From Thermosipho sp. (in: thermotogales) (GTDB taxonomy: Bacteria; Thermotogota; Thermotogae; Thermotogales; Fervidobacteriaceae), in NCBI GenBank assembly GCA_030153605.1, contig JASKLO010000006.1, positions 1-64,000 on the forward strand: a DNA stretch of 64,000 nt, given 5' to 3'. The notes below the pieces were generated by a model, which was not told the origin of the DNA, made no database searches, and worked only from the letters and a program-made list of their open reading frames with translations. The stretch's first letter is position 1. Every line of letters starts with the position of its first letter. The translations under genes were made by a program, and so were the position numbers. Positions 1-9,009 of the stretch are shown here, in pieces.

Positions 1-95
1 CCATGCTGCCGCCCGAACACAGAAAGGTAGGATATGTGCCGCAGCGCACAGCCCTTTTTTTGGTCATCTGACAGTAAAAGATAATATCATATATC
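1..95 (+). pseudogene. Fragment of an ABC transporter ATP-binding domain (FetA/YbbL-like Q-loop region), cut by the window edge and by a junction
   Basis: Frame from position 3: MLPPEHRKVGYVPQRTALFFGHLTVKDNIIYPF, typical of the ABC ATPase Q-loop region; GC clearly higher than the rest of the window. Confidence 0.55.
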
Positions 96-408
96 CATTT
101 AATACAGTAAGGGCAAAAGGAGTATATGTACCTGCAATTAGAAGAAAAATACTGGCGTGATCGAAAATTTCGAATAAATTTTTTGCCTTTTTATTTGTCA
201 TAGAATGATATAGAGTAGAGGAAAGATAAAGAATAAAAAGAGTTGAAGAATATATAGTGGTGCTAATTAACTTTGATGGGTTTTTGTGTGAAAAGATTAC
301 TAATAGAACAATAGCACTAATACTTAACAATGCTCCAATTCCATGAGTTATTGCATTAGCAATTTCTTCTCCTTTTTTAAATTCCTCTTTATTTTCAAAG
401 TCTTTCAA
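64..408 (-). CDS. Hemolysin III / YqfA family membrane protein, C-terminally truncated
   Basis: GEEIANAITHGIGALLSI...YHSMTNKKAKNLFEIFDHASIFLLIAGTYTPFALTVLNG matches HlyIII N-terminal half, then unrelated YMILSFTVR. Confidence 0.75.
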   Translation of the reverse strand: MKDFENKEEFKKGEEIANAITHGIGALLSISAIVLLVIFSHKNPSKLISTTIYSSTLFILYLSSTLYHSMTNKKAKNLFEIFDHASIFLLIAGTYTPFALTVLNGYMILSFTVR

Positions 409-695
409 AATAGCTCTCCTTTTTATGGTTTTAATGATTATATCATTAACAAGACGTTTTGAAAATAGTATTTTTCCTCATTAGATAAATAAATATTAAA
501 TTGAAATGATTATTAAAGAATCATGTTTATATAAAAGATTTATTTAAAGCGATTTTGAAATTTTTAAAAAAGCGAGAAAGAGTAAATATAAACTATTTTG
601 TAAACAAATTTTTTAAAGTGTAATTTTTAATACAAAAAGTTTTAAAGAAAATAGAGTAGAATAATACTGAAAAGATTAAAGAGAGGTGGCAGTTG

Positions 696-839
696 ATGAC
701 TAAAAAAGTGAAAATATTATCTCAAATTGATCTAATAAAATTATCCTCTTCTGGAAATAAAGATGCAAAGAAAGAATTAGAAAATAGGTTGAAGGATATG
801 GTGAATACTGATGAAAAGCCAAAAAAAGAAAGTTCTTGA
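696..839 (+). CDS. Small hypothetical protein (47 aa)
   Basis: GAGAGGTGG Shine-Dalgarno then ATG; MTKKVKILSQIDLIKLSSSGNKDAKKELENRLKDMVNTDEKPKKESS; overlaps the start of the next ORF. Confidence 0.5.
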   Translation: MTKKVKILSQIDLIKLSSSGNKDAKKELENRLKDMVNTDEKPKKESS

Positions 840-1530
840 GGTAGAAAATTTTACTGGTTTTGCTAATAAAGCTAAGTTGTTCGAAAATATTACTTTTAAA
901 TTAGAGGAGAAAAATATACTAGTTCTATATGGTCCTAGAGGTTCTGGTAAATCAGCGCTTTTGCGTTCTTTTGCAAGGCTAAACGAAGAGATATTTGATG
1001 AAATAAGATATGATGGAAAAGTATTTTTAGAAGATAAGGATTTGTTTGAGTATGATATTAAAGAATTGAGAAATTTAGTATTTTATACTGATACAAATTT
1101 TTTTGAAGCTTTGGATTATTTAACATTCGGAGAACTTATGGAGCTTGCTATTGGAAAAGGATTCCTTCCTTTTGAAGAATACACTTCATTATTAGACGAT
1201 TTTGATCTTTTAAAGAGCCTTTACAATGGTTTTAAAACAAAGCTTTCCGAATTATACGTTCTAGAAAAAATTTTCGTACTTTTGTTTCTTTCCTACCTTA
1301 AGGATACAAAACTTGTAATTTTTGATTGTATTTTAGATCATCTTGATGATGATCACCTACAAAAATTGTCCCTCATTTTAAAGAAAAAACTCCTTTCTGG
1401 TGACAAATCTTTGATCATTGCAACCCGTTTTTTTAAACGTTTCTTGCCTATTGCCGATTTGTTTATTTTCATGAAAAATGGTAAAATTGAATTTGAAGGT
1501 GAACCTGAGGAATTCACAATAGTGAGGTGA
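811..1530 (+). CDS. Degenerate ABC-type ATPase (PstB-like), catalytic motifs eroded
   Basis: Walker A GPRGSGKSALLR present; LSGGQ replaced by LSELY; Walker B IFDC instead of xxDE. Confidence 0.7.
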   Translation: MKSQKKKVLEVENFTGFANKAKLFENITFKLEEKNILVLYGPRGSGKSALLRSFARLNEEIFDEIRYDGKVFLEDKDLFEYDIKELRNLVFYTDTNFFEALDYLTFGELMELAIGKGFLPFEEYTSLLDDFDLLKSLYNGFKTKLSELYVLEKIFVLLFLSYLKDTKLVIFDCILDHLDDDHLQKLSLILKKKLLSGDKSLIIATRFFKRFLPIADLFIFMKNGKIEFEGEPEEFTIVR

Positions 1531-1534
1531 TATT

Positions 1535-2488
1535 TTGGCTATTTTAACAGTATGTATGAATCCTGCTTTAGACAGGGAGTTTTATATTAGCGATTTTACT
1601 GTTGATAAATTACATAGATTAAATCCCGAAAATTCTAGAATGACACCTGGGGGTAAAGCGATAAACGTTGCTGTTGATCTTGCTACATTTGGAGTGAAAA
1701 CTATTGTTACGGGGTTTATTGGTGGATATTTGGGGGAAGTTGTTCTTTCTGAATTAAGAAAAACGAGTAATCTTATTACTACTAATTTTGTTCATATTAA
1801 AGAAGAAATACGTGAGAATATAGCGATTATAGATGAAAAAAATCACACTTTAACTGAAATAAATTCCTCAGGTCCTGTGATTCCAATAGATGATCTTCAG
1901 CACTTTATGAGAAGATTTAGTATAATGGTTCCAAATGTTAGCTTAATAGTAATTTCTGGAAGTGTTCCTGGTGGTGTACCAAATAGCATATATGGTGAAT
2001 TAACAAGAATCGCTAGAAAAAGCAATAAAATTGTTTTTTGGGAAGCAAAAGATGAAATAGTTTCAGAATCTTTAAAAATTTCTGCTCCATTAATTTTAAG
2101 GCCAGATTTTCGACGCGAAAAAAGATTATTTGGAAATGCCTTGAACTCAGAGCAAGATTATATTGATGCCGGAAAAGAAGCGATTAGATATGGTGTAAAG
2201 ATGGCCGTGTTATCTTATAAAATTGATTACGACATTGTTGTAACAGAAGATGGGGTGTGGTTTATAAAACCTCTTGTACCAATTGAACATTCTCATTTGC
2301 TTGGTACTGGAGACACGTATATGGCTGCGATGGTTCATAAATATTTAAAAACCAACGATCTGATTGAAATAGCGAAATATGGTTATGCAGCAGCTCTTGC
2401 TAAAACTTGGTATAAGAGAAAAGTTCCGCCTAAATTAAGTGATATTGAAAAAGCTATGGATAAATTTAAAATTGAAAGGGTGGAATGA
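1535..2488 (+). CDS. fruK: PfkB-family sugar kinase, 1-phosphofructokinase-like
   Basis: MAILTVCMNPALDREFYI...TPGGKAINVAVDLATFG...LGTGDTYMAAM. Confidence 0.75.
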   Translation: MAILTVCMNPALDREFYISDFTVDKLHRLNPENSRMTPGGKAINVAVDLATFGVKTIVTGFIGGYLGEVVLSELRKTSNLITTNFVHIKEEIRENIAIIDEKNHTLTEINSSGPVIPIDDLQHFMRRFSIMVPNVSLIVISGSVPGGVPNSIYGELTRIARKSNKIVFWEAKDEIVSESLKISAPLILRPDFRREKRLFGNALNSEQDYIDAGKEAIRYGVKMAVLSYKIDYDIVVTEDGVWFIKPLVPIEHSHLLGTGDTYMAAMVHKYLKTNDLIEIAKYGYAAALAKTWYKRKVPPKLSDIEKAMDKFKIERVE

Positions 2489-2489
2489 A

Positions 2490-2942
2490 ATGAAAGTTAT
2501 GGATTTTTATATTAGAGATATAACTGCCGTTCTAGAAGACGAAGTTGTTGCTAGAGTTTTAAAAATTTTATCAAGGCAGGAAGTTAGTGGTGTTCCAGTT
2601 ATTAACGAGGATTTTAAAGTGGTTGGTTTTATAAGTGAAAATGATATTATTAGAGCATCTCTTCCTAGCTATTTTGCATTACTTCAATCAGCTTCATTTA
2701 TACCTGATTTGAATCAATTTGTTAAAAATCTTAAAAAGATTTCTAATAAACCAGTGAGTGAAATTATGACGAAACCAGCTATTGTCATAAAAGAATCAAC
2801 ACCACTTTTACATGCGGCAGATTTGATGATAAGACATAATTTAAAAATTTTACCAGTAGTAGATGAAGAGGACAAACTAATTGGAATAATTACAAGAATG
2901 CGTATTTTGGAAGCTGTTTCAGAGGAGGAGAATACAATTTAA
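2490..2942 (+). CDS. CBS-domain pair protein
   Basis: Two CBS motifs (GVPVINEDFKVVGFISENDII; LPVVDEEDKLIGIITRMRIL); start set at the ATG after GAAAGGGTGG. Confidence 0.85.
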   Translation: MKVMDFYIRDITAVLEDEVVARVLKILSRQEVSGVPVINEDFKVVGFISENDIIRASLPSYFALLQSASFIPDLNQFVKNLKKISNKPVSEIMTKPAIVIKESTPLLHAADLMIRHNLKILPVVDEEDKLIGIITRMRILEAVSEEENTI

Positions 2943-4240
2943 TGAGAATCAGCATAATCACATATGGATGTAAGTTAAATCAATATGAAACCGAGCTTAT
3001 GACAGAAAAGCTCGAAAATCTTGGTTTTGTTGTAGTTAATGGAGAAATTGAGTCTGATGTATTTGTTTTAAATACATGTGCGGTTACAGCTGAAGCTACA
3101 AGAAAAATAAGGCAAGAAATAAGAAGATTGAAGAAGAAATTTCCGGCTTCGAAAATTATAGCGGCCGGTTGTTATTCTCAACTAGGATATGAAGAATTAA
3201 AGAATGAAGGTGTTGATTTAGTTTTAGGAAATAAAGAAAAAAAGGACATTCATCTTTACATTGATAAAGTTGGATTGTTGGTAGATGAAAAATACTGGTT
3301 TGATGATCAAATAGATAATGAAATTATTAACTCTTCTTTAGCCGAGAGAACAAGAGCTTTTGTTAAAGTAGAAGATGGTTGTAATAATGTTTGTACGTAC
3401 TGTGCAATAAGATTTGCTAGAGGAGCAAAAATAAGGAGTAAACCTATAGAAGTAGTTGTTAATGAAGTTGCAAGATTGATAAAAAAAGATTATCGTGAGA
3501 TAGTAATTACAGGTTTAAACCTTGGTAAATATGGTTATGGGGAAGAATACGATCTGGTTTCTTTGTTAAAGAACTTAGTGAAAATAAAAGGAGATTTTCG
3601 AATTAGGCTTAGTTCAATCAATCCAGAAGATATTGATGATGAATTAATAAGTACAATTGTTAAGGAAGAAAAAATTTGCAACCACTTACATATTCCTCTT
3701 CAAAGCGGAAGCGATGCTGTTTTAAAAAACATGAAAAGAGGATACAATCAAAAGAAATATTTAGAGGTTGTTGAAAAGTTAAGAGTATTGGAACCAACAT
3801 TTTCAATAACAACTGATATTATAGTTGGTTTTCCAGGTGAAACTGAAAGTGATTTCGAAGAAACATTAAAGGTTGTTAGAGAAGTAAAGTTTTCTAAAGT
3901 CCATGGTTTTAGATATTCAGATAGAAAAGGTACAGCTGCTTCAAATCTAGAAAATAAGGTTCCTGGAAATATAAAAAAGGAACGTGTAATTGAGCTTGAA
4001 AAAATAAGTAAAGAAATTTCAAAAGAATATAAAAAAATGCTTTTGGGTAAAAATGTAAAAGTGCTCATAGAAGGTTTTAGACAAGGAATTTATAATGGTT
4101 ATGATGAGTATTATATTTATCATGAAACTCCTTATGGGAATTTAGGCGATTTTAATTCGGTTATTGTTCAAGCAATAACCGATGAAGGAGTGATTTCAAC
4201 AAATGCAGAAAGAAAAGTCTCTGGAGGATTTGATAAATAG
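2942..4240 (+). CDS. mtaB: tRNA t6A37 methylthiotransferase MtaB (radical SAM)
   Basis: ITYGCKLNQYETE, radical SAM CNNVCTYCAIRFARG, TGLNLGKYG. Confidence 0.9.
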   Translation: MRISIITYGCKLNQYETELMTEKLENLGFVVVNGEIESDVFVLNTCAVTAEATRKIRQEIRRLKKKFPASKIIAAGCYSQLGYEELKNEGVDLVLGNKEKKDIHLYIDKVGLLVDEKYWFDDQIDNEIINSSLAERTRAFVKVEDGCNNVCTYCAIRFARGAKIRSKPIEVVVNEVARLIKKDYREIVITGLNLGKYGYGEEYDLVSLLKNLVKIKGDFRIRLSSINPEDIDDELISTIVKEEKICNHLHIPLQSGSDAVLKNMKRGYNQKKYLEVVEKLRVLEPTFSITTDIIVGFPGETESDFEETLKVVREVKFSKVHGFRYSDRKGTAASNLENKVPGNIKKERVIELEKISKEISKEYKKMLLGKNVKVLIEGFRQGIYNGYDEYYIYHETPYGNLGDFNSVIVQAITDEGVISTNAERKVSGGFDK

Positions 4241-4955
4241 TATTACCAGAGGAATAGTGGTATATGAAACAATAAGGTTTTATAATAGAATTCCTTTTGC
4301 ATTAGAAGAACATTATAATAGATTTCTTAATTCTCTTTCGTATGTTACACAGGAAAAAATTTCATTTAGTGAATTTAAAAAACATGTTATGAAGTTTGAT
4401 TCATATGATAGAGTTAAGATATTTGGTATTGTAGATAGAACATTAAAAATTTTTTCTTTAGGTGAGAATTTTTTAAATGAACCTGTTATATCAGTAGATG
4501 TAGATATATCTAATATTCGACATGCTGATCCATCAAGTATACCACCAAATTTAAAATCAATTGGTAGGCCTGATTTATACATTGCAAGATTGAAAAAAGG
4601 AAGTTTTTATGACGTTATTCTTTTGGGAAGCAAAGGTCAGGTTTGTGAGGGAAGTTTTTCTAATGTTTTTATAATTAAAAATGGAAGAATAATAACTCCT
4701 TCTCTTGAATCAGGTATTCTAGAAGGAATTACTAGAAAATATACAATTGAGATGCTAAGAGAACATGGATATGAAATCGAAGAAAGAATAGTTGAAGTAA
4801 AGGAATTATTTTATGCTGATGAAATTTTTTTAACTCACACAAGTCGTGGGATTGTTCCAGTTGATAGTTTAGGAAGAAAATTTTATTTTTCTAAGGAAAT
4901 TTCTTCAAAATTATCCGAGGAATTTGAGAGGTACATTCATGCAAAGATTAAATGA
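4203..4955 (+). CDS. Class IV (branched-chain/aminodeoxychorismate lyase-like) PLP aminotransferase
   Basis: GQVCEGSFSNVFIIKNGRIITPSLESGILEGITRKYTIEML class IV motif. Confidence 0.85.
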   Translation: MQKEKSLEDLINSITRGIVVYETIRFYNRIPFALEEHYNRFLNSLSYVTQEKISFSEFKKHVMKFDSYDRVKIFGIVDRTLKIFSLGENFLNEPVISVDVDISNIRHADPSSIPPNLKSIGRPDLYIARLKKGSFYDVILLGSKGQVCEGSFSNVFIIKNGRIITPSLESGILEGITRKYTIEMLREHGYEIEERIVEVKELFYADEIFLTHTSRGIVPVDSLGRKFYFSKEISSKLSEEFERYIHAKIK

Positions 4956-5229
4956 TGTTTTTAAAGAATTTGCGAAAACTAATGATGTATTTAAAAGATT
5001 GTATGTAAATGTTATAGCAAAAGATGAATTTTTAAAAATTATAGGTAAACCATTTAATGAGTACTGTAGAGTAAAAAATTTCTATAATGGTACTGTAATA
5101 ATAGAGTGTGATGATAATATTTACGTAACAGAATTAAATTTTTTCAAAGAAAAAATTCGAGAAGAGCTGAATAAAAAAATAGGTTTTTATACAGTAAATA
5201 AGGTTGTGATTAAGCTAAAAAGATATTAA
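4939..5229 (+). CDS. DUF721 / DciA-like protein
   Basis: Small DUF721-like protein directly upstream of gyrB, the usual DciA neighbourhood. Confidence 0.6.
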   Translation: MQRLNDVFKEFAKTNDVFKRLYVNVIAKDEFLKIIGKPFNEYCRVKNFYNGTVIIECDDNIYVTELNFFKEKIREELNKKIGFYTVNKVVIKLKRY

Positions 5230-5241
5230 GGAGGTTATTTA

Positions 5242-7125
5242 ATGGATTACAATGCAAAGCAGATTAAGGTTTTAAAAGGTCTAGAACCTGTAAGAAAAAG
5301 ACCAGGGATGTATATAGGATCTACTGGAAAAGCTGGCTTACATCATCTTATTTACGAGATAGTTGATAATAGTATTGATGAAGCACTTCAAGGTTATTGT
5401 GATACCATTAAAGTTACAATTTTTAAGGATGGAAGTGTAGAAATAGAAGACAATGGAAGAGGTATACCTGTTGACATACATCCGGAAACTGGCAAAAGTG
5501 CATTGGAAGTTGTAATGACTACATTGCATGCTGGAGGTAAATTTTCAAAGGATTCTTATAAAGTAAGCGGTGGTCTTCATGGTGTTGGTGCTTCTGTAGT
5601 TAATGCTCTTTCAGAATGGTTGGAAGTTGAGGTTCACAGAGATGGCAAAATATATTTTCAAAGATATGAACGTGGTGTGCCAATTTCCGATGTTAAGATT
5701 TTAGGAGATACTGATAAAAGGGGAACAATTGTTAGGTTTAAACCAGATTCTGAAATATTCTCAACAACAGAATTTGATTCAGACGTTATATTAATAAGGC
5801 TTAGAGATCTTGCATTTTTAAATCCCAATGTAACTATTATCTTTAAAGATGAAAGAGATGGAACCGAAAAAACATTTCATTATACAGGTGGATTAAAAGA
5901 ATTTATTGCATATATAAACAAAGGGCAAAGAACAATACATGAACCTGTTCATATATCCGGTGAATATAATTCGAATAAAATTGAACTTGTTTTTCAATAT
6001 ACTGATTCAGATTTTGAAAAAATTGTGTCTTTTGTAAATAACATAAGAACTGTAGAAGGAGGGACACATGTAACAGGTTTTAAGGCGGCTTTTACAAGAT
6101 TAATAAATGAATTAGGAAAAGAAACAGGCCAACTAAAAAATACCTCATTAAGAGGTGAAGATATAAGAGAAGGAATGACTGCTATTATTAGTGTCTTAAT
6201 GACTTCTACACCAGAATTTGAAGGACAAACTAAGTCTAAGTTAGGAAATGAAGAAATACAAGAGGCAGTTGCAAAAGTTGTTAGGGAAAAATTAAAGGAA
6301 TATTTTGAAATAAATCAAAACACATTAAAGATTATTATTCAAAAAGCTTTAGAAGCAAAAAAAGCAAGAGAAGCAGCAAAGCATGCTAGAGAAATGGTTA
6401 AAAGGAAAAGTGCTTTTGGTAGCTCTTCTTTGCCTGGAAAATTGGCTGATTGTATTACAAAAAAATTAGATGAATCGGAACTTTTTATTGTTGAGGGAGA
6501 TTCTGCAGGTGGTTCCGCAAAACAAGCAAGGGATAGAAATTTTCAAGCCATCTTACCTTTGAGAGGTAAAATACTTAATGTGGAAAAGAGCAGCTGGTTG
6601 AAGCTTTTGAAAAATGAGCAAGTAAGAGATATTATTACTGCATTAGGTACAGGAATAGGAGACGATTTTGATACGTCTAAACTAAGGTATGGAAAAATAA
6701 TTATAATGACTGATGCTGATGTGGATGGAGCGCATATTAGAACACTGCTTTTGACCTTATTTTATAGATATATGAAACCTTTAATTGAAGATGGAAGAAT
6801 ATATATTGCTCAGCCACCTTTATATAAATTAACAGTAAGTAAAGAAACATATTACCTCTACTCTGATGAAGAATTAGAAAAACTTAAAGAGCAATTTGGA
6901 GATAAAAAAATTGAAATACAAAGATACAAAGGTCTTGGTGAAATGAATCCGCAACAGCTTTGGGAAACAACTATGGATCCAAAAACAAGAAAATTGCTTA
7001 AAGTTGCTATAGAAGACGCAGAAGAGGCAGACGAATTGTTTGAAATGTTAATGGGTAGTGATCCGGACAGCAGAAGAGAATTTATATTCAGACATGCACT
7101 TCAGGTTAAGGAGATTGATATATAA
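5242..7125 (+). CDS. gyrB: DNA gyrase subunit B
   Basis: LEPVRKRPGMYIGSTG, GLHGVGASVVNALS, EGDSAGGSAKQARDR, DADVDGAHIRTLLLT, QRYKGLGEMNP. Confidence 0.98.
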   Translation: MDYNAKQIKVLKGLEPVRKRPGMYIGSTGKAGLHHLIYEIVDNSIDEALQGYCDTIKVTIFKDGSVEIEDNGRGIPVDIHPETGKSALEVVMTTLHAGGKFSKDSYKVSGGLHGVGASVVNALSEWLEVEVHRDGKIYFQRYERGVPISDVKILGDTDKRGTIVRFKPDSEIFSTTEFDSDVILIRLRDLAFLNPNVTIIFKDERDGTEKTFHYTGGLKEFIAYINKGQRTIHEPVHISGEYNSNKIELVFQYTDSDFEKIVSFVNNIRTVEGGTHVTGFKAAFTRLINELGKETGQLKNTSLRGEDIREGMTAIISVLMTSTPEFEGQTKSKLGNEEIQEAVAKVVREKLKEYFEINQNTLKIIIQKALEAKKAREAAKHAREMVKRKSAFGSSSLPGKLADCITKKLDESELFIVEGDSAGGSAKQARDRNFQAILPLRGKILNVEKSSWLKLLKNEQVRDIITALGTGIGDDFDTSKLRYGKIIIMTDADVDGAHIRTLLLTLFYRYMKPLIEDGRIYIAQPPLYKLTVSKETYYLYSDEELEKLKEQFGDKKIEIQRYKGLGEMNPQQLWETTMDPKTRKLLKVAIEDAEEADELFEMLMGSDPDSRREFIFRHALQVKEIDI

Positions 7126-8043
7126 ATGTTAAGAAAGTTATTCTTTATTTGCTTGTTGCTAGTTATTTCTAGTTTATTTTCATTGAATATAGAGTTCTTA
7201 ACGCAATCTACAGTTACAACAAATGTTGTAACTGTTTTTGATTTAACTGCAACTTTTAATGGTATTGAAGAAGACACTTTGAAAAATATCAATTTAGTAT
7301 TTTTGCCTGATAACAAGGCCTTTGATTTAGACATACGATATGTTTTATTTGAGCTTTCTAAGATTGCTACAGATATAACTGCGACACCTACTACTGGAAC
7401 AATTTGGATTTCAAACGTTAAAAGCCAGAATCCATCTACACTAACTGAAGAACTTGCTAAAGAAATTGCCTTGAAAAGTGTTTTATCAAAATTACCTACT
7501 CAAAGTGAAGCAACTATAACTTCACTTAATGGAACAATTACTAAACATGATAATTTTTCAATAGATATTATAAGTAACGAAACAGGTACCTTTATTGTCA
7601 AATTTAATTTGTTTGAAAATGATACTTTGGTTGGTTTGTATAGTATAAATATTTTTGCAAAACACTTGAAAAAAGTATATATAGCTACAAGGGATATTTA
7701 TTTTGGAGAATTGGTTACTCCTGAGAGTGTAATGGAAACATATATAAACGATTTAAATATGTTTGGTACGAATATAAAGTTAACAGAATTACCACTTGTT
7801 GCTAAGAAAAATTTTAAAGCAGGTGAGCCAATATTCAAAGAATATCTTCAAAAGATTCCATATACAGTTGAAAATCAAATAATCGAAGGTTATGTAATAG
7901 TAAATGGAGTATTAGTAAAGGCAAAATTTAAGCTTTTAGAAGATGGAGATGTCGGAGAAGCTGTAAAAGCAATAAATATTGAAACAGGCAAAATTGTTGT
8001 GGGAATCATAGAAGAAGGTCCGAAATTATTTATTTTAAAATGA
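7126..8043 (+). CDS. flgA: Flagellar P-ring assembly chaperone FlgA-like (SAF domain)
   Basis: Signal peptide; YIATRDIYFGELVTPESV ... KKNFKAGEPIF SAF-like segment; directly before flgI. Confidence 0.75.
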   Translation: MLRKLFFICLLLVISSLFSLNIEFLTQSTVTTNVVTVFDLTATFNGIEEDTLKNINLVFLPDNKAFDLDIRYVLFELSKIATDITATPTTGTIWISNVKSQNPSTLTEELAKEIALKSVLSKLPTQSEATITSLNGTITKHDNFSIDIISNETGTFIVKFNLFENDTLVGLYSINIFAKHLKKVYIATRDIYFGELVTPESVMETYINDLNMFGTNIKLTELPLVAKKNFKAGEPIFKEYLQKIPYTVENQIIEGYVIVNGVLVKAKFKLLEDGDVGEAVKAINIETGKIVVGIIEEGPKLFILK

Positions 8044-8051
8044 GGTGAAAG

Positions 8052-9008
8052 ATGAAAAAAGCACTTGTTTTACTGATTATTACAATTTTTTTGATTACAA
8101 TCTCATTTGGAATAGTTAGAATAAAAGATATTGCAACATTTAGAGGAGCAAGAGATAATCAACTTTTTGGAATGGGGATAGTAGTTGGACTTAACGGTAT
8201 GGGAGACGATGGATATTCATATTCTCCGACAATATTAAATATGCTGGAAAAATATGGAAGTTCAATTCCAAAAGATGATTTAAAATCTACAAATACTGCA
8301 TTAGTTATGGTATTAGCAGATATACCTGCATATTATAAAGTTGGTATGAAAATCGATGTCTATTTATATGCTGTTGGTAATGCCAAAAATATAGAAAATG
8401 GCTTTTTACTAAGTACGGATCTTTATGGAGCAGATAATATTATATATGCTAAAGCCGAAGGGCAGGTTTTGTCTTTCAATACTGAAAATAGTAGATTTAA
8501 CGTAAATGGAAAGATACAAAATGGTGGGACAATTATTAAAGATTTTCCAAAAGTTGATTTTAATCCAGATACTTTGACAATTACTTTGAAACCAGTAGAA
8601 TTTTTAGATACAATTGCTGTGTCTGATGCAATAAACAAAAAGTTTGATGAAAACATTGCTGAGGTTTATGATAAAGAGGCTATAAAGCTAAAAATACCAG
8701 AAGTATTTAAAAATGATTTAATAGGTTTTCTTTCAGTAATTGAAGAGATCGAAGTAATACCTAGTCAAGTCCCCATAATTGTAATAAAGAAAAATAATTT
8801 AGAAATTCTATATGGGGGATTGGAAAAAGTTAAAGCCATAACCTATATGACTGGTAATTACGAAATAAATGTTTCAAACAATTCTACTGTTTTAGATTTA
8901 GTTAATGCATTAAAGAAAGTAGGAATGTCTACTGAAAATATTTTAGATGTTTTATTATATTTTAATTCTTTAGGTGTAATTGATGCTAAAATTGTAGTTT
9001 TAGAATGA
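8052..9008 (+). CDS. flgI: Flagellar P-ring protein FlgI
   Basis: VRIKDIATFRGARDNQLFGMGIVVGLNGMGDDG; C-terminal LVNALKKVGMSTENILDVL. Confidence 0.92.
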   Translation: MKKALVLLIITIFLITISFGIVRIKDIATFRGARDNQLFGMGIVVGLNGMGDDGYSYSPTILNMLEKYGSSIPKDDLKSTNTALVMVLADIPAYYKVGMKIDVYLYAVGNAKNIENGFLLSTDLYGADNIIYAKAEGQVLSFNTENSRFNVNGKIQNGGTIIKDFPKVDFNPDTLTITLKPVEFLDTIAVSDAINKKFDENIAEVYDKEAIKLKIPEVFKNDLIGFLSVIEEIEVIPSQVPIIVIKKNNLEILYGGLEKVKAITYMTGNYEINVSNNSTVLDLVNALKKVGMSTENILDVLLYFNSLGVIDAKIVVLE

Positions 9009-9009
9009 T

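Noticed and set aside
3748-4068. Antisense ORF inside mtaB
   Set aside because: Opposite strand of a clearly coding gene, low-complexity S/F-rich translation, no Shine-Dalgarno
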